Origin: Clostridiales bacterium
GTDB lineage: Bacteria > Bacillota > Clostridia > Christensenellales > UBA1242
Length of the DNA: 34,741 nt
Direction of reading: 5' to 3'
NCBI GenBank assembly: GCA_015069335.1
Contig: SVIU01000009.1
Location: forward strand, 1 to 34,741
Position 1 is the first letter of the stretch. Each line of letters begins with the position of its first letter. A model generated the notes under the pieces. It ran no database searches. It was not told where the DNA came from and saw only the letters and a program-made list of their open reading frames with translations. The translations under genes and the position numbers were made by a program. Shown piece after piece: positions 29,908 through 34,741 of the stretch.

Positions 29908-30612
29908 ATGTTAAATAAAAAATGTTTTTCAATTATTTTAATAAATATGTTCTTTTTGGTATCAACAATTATTACCGACATTTTGTACCTAGAACTTGGC
30001 AATGCTTATGTGTTTAAAACCATTGCAAGTGTAAATTTTGTGTTGTGCGCTTTGATCAATTTGATTTTAATTTTTGCCTTTAAGTTTACAACCAATAAAA
30101 AGTTTATTATCTTTTTGTTTATTGGACAAATTTTTGCCTGCCTTGGTGATATTTTGCTTATTGATTACTTTATGATTGGAGCAATACTTTTTGCCATTGG
30201 ACATATTTTTTACCTTGTTTCGTTCTACTTTTTAAAACCTTTCAAGTGGACCGACCTTGCTTTTATTTTTGGCACTGTCGCTATTTCATTGATAGTTATA
30301 TTTGCTTCGGGAATTAACCTTGGCAATATGTTGCCTCTTGTTATTGCTTATGCTGTTGTTATTTCTTGTATGCTTGGCAAAAGTTTTACCTTGTTCCGTC
30401 TTGACAAAAATATTGGAACAATAATAACATTTGGAACTGTTTTGTTTTTTCTTTCAGATATGTTTTTAATGTTTAATGTGTTTGGTGGTATGGGCGGTGT
30501 GTTTGATGTTTTGTGCCTTGCAACATACTATCCTGCTGAATACTTTTTGGCAATTAGCATAAGTGTTGTAACACTATGCTTAAATTTTAAAAAGAGAACT
30601 GATAAAAATTAA
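29908..30612 (+). CDS. YhhN/TMEM86 family membrane protein
   Basis: 234 aa, about eight transmembrane helices. Two family signatures are visible: CLGDILLIDYF...GAILFAIGHIFY (~79-103) and the GTVLFFLSDMFLMFN segment (~178-192) followed by the YYPAEYFLA end. Eukaryotic TMEM86 is a lysoplasmalogenase; the activity of bacterial YhhN is less clear. AGGAG precedes the ATG. Followed by cdd on the same strand after 68 nt, perhaps co-transcribed. Confidence 0.88.
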   Translation: MLNKKCFSIILINMFFLVSTIITDILYLELGNAYVFKTIASVNFVLCALINLILIFAFKFTTNKKFIIFLFIGQIFACLGDILLIDYFMIGAILFAIGHIFYLVSFYFLKPFKWTDLAFIFGTVAISLIVIFASGINLGNMLPLVIAYAVVISCMLGKSFTLFRLDKNIGTIITFGTVLFFLSDMFLMFNVFGGMGGVFDVLCLATYYPAEYFLAISISVVTLCLNFKKRTDKN

Positions 30613-30680
30613 AAAATTGTTTCATTTGTTAAAGTTTAAAAGATTGTTCAAGTAAAAAAATAATTAAAAGGTGTGATTTT

Positions 30681-31085
30681 ATGACTGATGTTGAATTAAT
30701 TAAAATGGCTTTTAAAGCAAGAGAAAATTCTTATTCGCCTTATTCAAACTATAAGGTTGGTGCTGCACTGCTTGCAAAATCTGGAAAGGTTTATCTTGGC
30801 GCAAACATAGAAAACTGTGCTTATGGGCCAAGCAACTGTGCTGAACGTAGTGCTATCTTTTCCGCGCTTTCAAATGGTGAAAGAGAGTTTGAAAAACTTG
30901 CAATTGTTGGCACTAGTGATGACATTTGCTACCCTTGTGGCGTTTGCCGTCAAGTAATTGCCGAACTCTTGCCAACTGCAGATATTATTTGTGCAAAAGA
31001 TGAAAATAAATATGAGGTGCACAAAATTGGAGATTTGTTGCCTCACGCATTTAGCCCAAAAGATGTTGAATGTGCTAGAAAATAA
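30681..31085 (+). CDS. cdd: Cytidine deaminase
   Basis: 134 aa, the short tetrameric form. Zinc site: Cys53-Ala-Glu55 (catalytic Glu) and PCGVC (Cys86, Cys89). Converts cytidine and deoxycytidine to uridine forms in pyrimidine salvage. YSPYSNYKVGAAL (18-30) is the usual N-terminal substrate loop. AAGGTG precedes the ATG. Confidence 0.97.
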   Translation: MTDVELIKMAFKARENSYSPYSNYKVGAALLAKSGKVYLGANIENCAYGPSNCAERSAIFSALSNGEREFEKLAIVGTSDDICYPCGVCRQVIAELLPTADIICAKDENKYEVHKIGDLLPHAFSPKDVECARK

Positions 31086-31101
31086 TTAAAATACAAAAAA
31101 A

Positions 31102-31130
31102 ACCAACAAATTTATCGTTGGTCTTTTTTT
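31102..31130. terminator. cdd terminator, may act in both directions
   Basis: ACCAAC (31102-31107), loop, GTTGGT (31117-31122), then seven T; on the other strand eight A/T also flank it, so it could end the LRR transcript coming from 31154. Confidence 0.75.
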
Positions 31131-31153
31131 ATTAAAAAAATACTTGTTATATA

Positions 31154-32599
31154 TTATTTGTTTCGAGAATCTAATAAATTTTTTACATAGTCTCTCATTT
31201 GTCTATTACTTCGCATAAAACCCACATCAGCAAATTCTAAGCTAGGGAACGATGCCTCTCTTAATGCCTCATTACGCCCCATACAATGTTTTCCAACTTC
31301 TTTTAAACTTGGCAAATTTACTTTGTTTATTGTTTGATTGGCATAAATAAAGTAATCTCCAACTTTTTGCAATTTTGGGAAATCAATTGACTCAAGGCAT
31401 TCATTGTGCACTAAGAAATAATTGCCTATTGTTTCAACGTTTGGTAAAGATATATACTTTAGGGTTTTAATGTTTTGCAAAAAATAATCGCCAATTTCGG
31501 TTATATGTTCATTTTTATAACCTATCATTTGATTTTTTTCATCAATAATTATATATGATTTATTGCCATCAAGATCAGTAATAGTAATAAGTCGGTTACC
31601 ATCTTTTTGCTTTGTTACTTCTATTTTGCTTATTTTATTGTTATAAATGTTTTCAATATAATCTGGTACAAGGTCAGGTGGTAATGCTTTTATTGTTTTT
31701 GTTTGCTTGTCTATTAAAATATTATTTACCAAAATATATCTATTTTGATCAAATTGTGTTACGGTTTCATTTGTCGTATCAGCCCCACTTTCAATGTAAA
31801 TATTGTTTGGACCAAACCTAAATAATTTATCATCTCCAAGCACCAATGACATATTATATGGATAAAACATTGTCTCGTTGCTTGCAAAATGAAGACCCGG
31901 AATACGTATTTCACCCAAAAAAGTAGGGTCCAAATTAAGACCGTATGCGTGCTTAAAACTTTGTTCTAGTCCTGGAATTATTTGGTTTAACTCATTTCCA
32001 TAGGTTGCGTTGGGAAGTGTAACAGTGTGATTATATCTACTTATTATATACAGTTTATTATAATATCCTCTTTTAAACTGAATGGATAAAACACTGTGAC
32101 TGTAATCATCTTCTCTATCAGGGTGTAATGCCCTAAGCATGTGTTCGGCGCCATCTTTAACTGCGAAAAAAACGTAGTGTGCATATACTCTATTTTGATC
32201 ATAAAATGTGCATAAAAGCTCTTTGGGATCATAATAAGGCGTAAATCTTAATGTGTCTTCATATGTTTTGCAATAGTATAAAGTATAGCCTGCTTTTCTT
32301 AGCAGTTGCTCTGGAGTTTCAGTCGCAACTGGACTATCATTCTTTTTTTTGCCCCACTTTTGTTCATACACAGCCATAATGATTTGAATAATGCTATCTT
32401 TTTGCTTATCATCTTCAAGGAAAAGTTTCGTAGGAAAAAAAGTATGTGTTAAGATATCCTCCATAGCGCCCGGTATCTGGAAAACCTCAGCACACGATGA
32501 TCTACAAAATTGTGCAAACGGTTCGCCATATATTTTTTTTATTCTATCCATTTCTTTTGCTATTCTTTTTTCATCTTCAGTTATTTTTTCTTCTATCAT
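31154..32599 (-). CDS. LRR (BspA-like) protein 1, no signal peptide
   Basis: 481 aa. Residues ~355-470 hold about five 22-residue leucine-rich repeats with a core like LPxLxxVGDYF, close to the BspA/TpLRR type. Residues ~1-350 form a domain shared with the next gene (EQLLRKAGYTLY-C-TYE near 95-115, SVLSIQFKRGYYN near 170-182, RYNHTV...IIPGL near 190-215) that I cannot name. No signal peptide or anchor, unlike most BspA surface proteins. A GGAT-type ribosome site before the ATG. It is the last gene of a three-gene run and a shorter paralogue of the gene upstream (39 nt away). Confidence 0.82.
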   Translation of the reverse strand: MIEEKITEDEKRIAKEMDRIKKIYGEPFAQFCRSSCAEVFQIPGAMEDILTHTFFPTKLFLEDDKQKDSIIQIIMAVYEQKWGKKKNDSPVATETPEQLLRKAGYTLYYCKTYEDTLRFTPYYDPKELLCTFYDQNRVYAHYVFFAVKDGAEHMLRALHPDREDDYSHSVLSIQFKRGYYNKLYIISRYNHTVTLPNATYGNELNQIIPGLEQSFKHAYGLNLDPTFLGEIRIPGLHFASNETMFYPYNMSLVLGDDKLFRFGPNNIYIESGADTTNETVTQFDQNRYILVNNILIDKQTKTIKALPPDLVPDYIENIYNNKISKIEVTKQKDGNRLITITDLDGNKSYIIIDEKNQMIGYKNEHITEIGDYFLQNIKTLKYISLPNVETIGNYFLVHNECLESIDFPKLQKVGDYFIYANQTINKVNLPSLKEVGKHCMGRNEALREASFPSLEFADVGFMRSNRQMRDYVKNLLDSRNK

Positions 32600-32638
32600 A
32601 ATTTACCATCCAAAAGCAAGTTTGATGTTAAATTTATA

Positions 32639-34417
32639 TTACATCTGTTTTTCATCTTGATCGTCATTTGATTTCTTTTTGAATAATTTTTTTAATCTTT
32701 GTATAAGAGATCCCTTCCCCTGTATGAGTTTTTTTAGTCTTTCATTTGAGCAGAAGACAAGAGAAGAACTGTCTAGTTTTGGCATTATAGCAACACTAAT
32801 TTTTTCATTGTTTGGCAACATATCACCACGCAAAGTTACCAAACTTGGCAACCTAATTTCAGTTAATTCTGTATTTTCTGGCAAAAATCTGCCACTAATT
32901 TTTTTCAATTTTGGGAGATTAACTTTTTTAATTATATTATTTTTTTTAAAGAAATCACCGCCTATTACTTCTAAGTTTTCAAAATTTAACTCATTTATAG
33001 TTTCATTTAATCTTAAAAAGCCATCACCAACCATAGCCAATTCAGGAGCTTTAAATACTTCTATGCTCCTATTATATGCCATAAACCAATCACCAACGCA
33101 ATTCAGACTTGGCAACGAAACATATTCCAAACTATGGTTATGTAATAAGAAATTATTTTTAACCCTTTTTAGTTTTGGCAAGTATAAATCGTTTATTTGG
33201 GTGTTGTAACAAAGAAAATAGTCTCCAACAGATTCTAGGTTTGGAAGATAAAGTGTGTCAAGGCTTTCATTATTCATCAAAAAATCTTTTCCGATTTTTG
33301 TAACATTTGGCAAAGATAAACTCCTCAATGCCTCATTTTTGCATAAAAAGCCATCACCAATTTTTGTGAGGTGCTCATTGGCATAACCAACAATTTGTCC
33401 TCTTTCGTCAATTGTTATGTACGATGGTTTATTATCAAGATCATAAATAGTTACAAGCCTTGTACCATCCGGTTTATTTTTTACTTCTATCTTTTTTATG
33501 TTATTCTCATAAATATCTACAAATGCGTCACTGCTGTATGTGTCATCCAACGGCATTCTGTATATTTGATTATTCTTTTTATCAAACAAATAATTTTCGA
33601 TTAGTAAATATTGACTTTTGTCAAATTGGTGAACTTCGCCAGATTGAATATAAATATTATCAGCACAAAAAACTATATCATCATAAATAATGTTGTGAGG
33701 ATAATAAGTGCCGTTTTTTGCCCAAGTATAGCCAGGAATGTCAATTTCATGCCCTGATAAGCTCAAATTAAACCTTAGGAAGTAATGTTGTGCAAAACTT
33801 GCAGAAAGACCTGGAATAATTAGGTCCAAATTGTTAGAAAATGTTGCATCGGGATTTTTAACTGTGTGATTATATCTGTTTTTTATAGAAACATGATTAA
33901 AATACCCCTTATCAAACTGTATGCTTATCACGCTTGTGCCGTATTCGTCTTGCCTTTCTGGATGACGAAAATCAGCCCTTCTAATTTCATCTGCATTATT
34001 TTTTACAGCAAAGAATACAATGCACTTATCCAACCTTTCGTCATCGTAAAAGGTGCAGAGTTCTTCATCTCTCGCCCAATATTTTTCAAAAGCCGCTATT
34101 TGTTCATAGGTATCACATTTATACAAAGTGTAGCCAGCCTTTTTTAAAAGTTCTTCGGGGGTTGGATATTGTCTTGGCGGTTCAGCAAGTATTCTTTTTT
34201 GCTCTTGAAATCTAGCCAAAATATGATTTTTTACACTTTCTTGCGCATTATGTGCAACTATGTCTTTATACAAAAGTTTTGACGGGTGAAAAACTTGTAT
34301 TAAAAAATTATACAACTCACCTTCTGTTTCTAAAATCGTAGAAAAATTATCCCGACAAAACCTGGCTAACCCCTCGCCATATAATTTTTTTATAATTTTT
34401 AAATCATAATTTTCCAT
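32639..34417 (-). CDS. LRR (BspA-like) protein 2, no signal peptide
   Basis: 592 aa. The same ~330-residue N-terminal domain as LRR protein 1, with matching blocks (LIIPGL, RYNHTV, EHLTKIGD), then about ten 22-residue repeats (~335-560) and a basic, then acidic tail (RLKKLFKKKSNDDQDEKQ). The extra repeats account for most of the size difference from its paralogue. The pair probably arose by tandem duplication followed by repeat gain or loss. No secretion signal. AGGAT upstream of the ATG. Function unknown; LRRs suggest protein binding. Confidence 0.82.
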   Translation of the reverse strand: MENYDLKIIKKLYGEGLARFCRDNFSTILETEGELYNFLIQVFHPSKLLYKDIVAHNAQESVKNHILARFQEQKRILAEPPRQYPTPEELLKKAGYTLYKCDTYEQIAAFEKYWARDEELCTFYDDERLDKCIVFFAVKNNADEIRRADFRHPERQDEYGTSVISIQFDKGYFNHVSIKNRYNHTVKNPDATFSNNLDLIIPGLSASFAQHYFLRFNLSLSGHEIDIPGYTWAKNGTYYPHNIIYDDIVFCADNIYIQSGEVHQFDKSQYLLIENYLFDKKNNQIYRMPLDDTYSSDAFVDIYENNIKKIEVKNKPDGTRLVTIYDLDNKPSYITIDERGQIVGYANEHLTKIGDGFLCKNEALRSLSLPNVTKIGKDFLMNNESLDTLYLPNLESVGDYFLCYNTQINDLYLPKLKRVKNNFLLHNHSLEYVSLPSLNCVGDWFMAYNRSIEVFKAPELAMVGDGFLRLNETINELNFENLEVIGGDFFKKNNIIKKVNLPKLKKISGRFLPENTELTEIRLPSLVTLRGDMLPNNEKISVAIMPKLDSSSLVFCSNERLKKLIQGKGSLIQRLKKLFKKKSNDDQDEKQM

Positions 34418-34425
34418 AATTTATC

Positions 34426-34722
34426 CTAACCAAAAAATCTTTTTAAATAAACAACCTTATCGATTGTTTTGATTGCTATGCAATCAACATTGTCTTTTGA
34501 CGTTATTTTTCTGCCATATGGCTTTTCAAGTCCGCCAAAAATATATGAAGTGCTATATTCGACATAATTTTTGTCTAGCAGATTTGGATGAAATTTTATC
34601 ATATCACCCGGAAATAATTGTTCCTCTAAGTCAAAAAAACGCAATGTGAGTTGATATTTTTTGCCATCTGCGTCAACAAGCGTATATTCCATACCATCAA
34701 TTTTTATAATTTTTAATGTCAT
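34426..34722 (-). CDS. Hypothetical small beta-rich protein, 98 aa
   Basis: 8 nt before LRR protein 2, so it is the first gene of that run. Strand-rich pattern with alternating hydrophobics (MTLKIIKIDGMEYTLVDADG, KYQLTLRFFD, GDMIKFHP), resembling a small OB-fold or SH3-like barrel. No signal peptide. GGGGAC lies 7-8 nt before the ATG at 34722. No family recognised; its role with the LRR proteins is unknown. Confidence 0.75.
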   Translation of the reverse strand: MTLKIIKIDGMEYTLVDADGKKYQLTLRFFDLEEQLFPGDMIKFHPNLLDKNYVEYSTSYIFGGLEKPYGRKITSKDNVDCIAIKTIDKVVYLKRFFG

Positions 34723-34741
34723 TTAATTGTCCCCTTTTTTT

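Overview
The window is AT-rich (roughly 30% GC by eye) and reads as a chromosomal segment of a low-GC Bacillota, probably an uncultured, compact-genome host-associated lineage. The grounds are a tyrosyl T-box riboswitch, purine-rich Shine-Dalgarno sites before most genes, sigma-A type promoters, rpsU, a MazEF module next to ddl, PlsY, and BspA-like leucine-rich repeat proteins. The code looks standard: TAG, TAA and TGA all end genes and the only tRNA-Trp reads UGG. The lineage is inference; no taxonomic marker other than the 5' part of a 23S rRNA is present.

Layout. 1-1180 (minus): 5' fifth of a 23S rRNA with its own strong promoter and a ~500-nt leader; there is no 16S upstream, only pepF. 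1283-4450 (minus): pepF and serS. 4587-5024 (plus): an orphan 145-aa protein under a consensus promoter. 5102-5820: a small membrane protein and a 261-bp-period tandem repeat. 5833-7216 (minus): trpS with a candidate Trp leader-peptide attenuator, then tRNA-Trp on its own promoter. 7244-13297 (minus): a secreted GLUG-like repeat protein and a der-plsY-U32 operon. 13470-15827: a palindromic repeat, two XRE regulators with operator palindromes, a gene broken by an in-frame TAG, a membrane protein and a barstar-like protein. 15892-19710 (minus): feoB, feoA, a monoacylglycerol-lipase-like hydrolase and thioredoxin. 19985-22345 (minus): ddl, mazF, its antitoxin and a Nudix hydrolase. 22400-22900: a divergent repressor/Cro-like pair. 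22977-24610: a ferritin-like protein and a hypothetical. 24745-24969: tRNA-Gly and tRNA-Arg. 25055-27318: a uracil-DNA glycosylase, a hairpin-rich non-coding region, a second Nudix and a hypothetical. 27373-29643: a second palindromic element, rpsU, and T-box-controlled tyrS. 29908-31085: YhhN-family protein and cytidine deaminase. 31154-34722 (minus): two paralogous LRR proteins behind a 98-aa gene.

How it works together. Much is core translation, lipid and ribosome-assembly housekeeping. Two synthetase genes are under visibly different amino-acid sensing: tyrS by a T-box with a UAC specifier, trpS possibly by a leader peptide. The most interesting signal is regulatory. Three XRE repressors sit beside palindromic operators placed exactly inside the 17-bp spacer of a divergent promoter. 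Two of them, and a barstar-like gene, have a -10 box ending 6 nt before the start codon, so they are probably leaderless. The locus at 22400-22900 copies the logic of the phage lambda cI/cro switch (three operator-like sites, weak leaderless repressor promoter, strong divergent promoter) without any prophage genes around it. A multi-stem structured RNA candidate at 25843-26021 is the best lead for an undescribed RNA.
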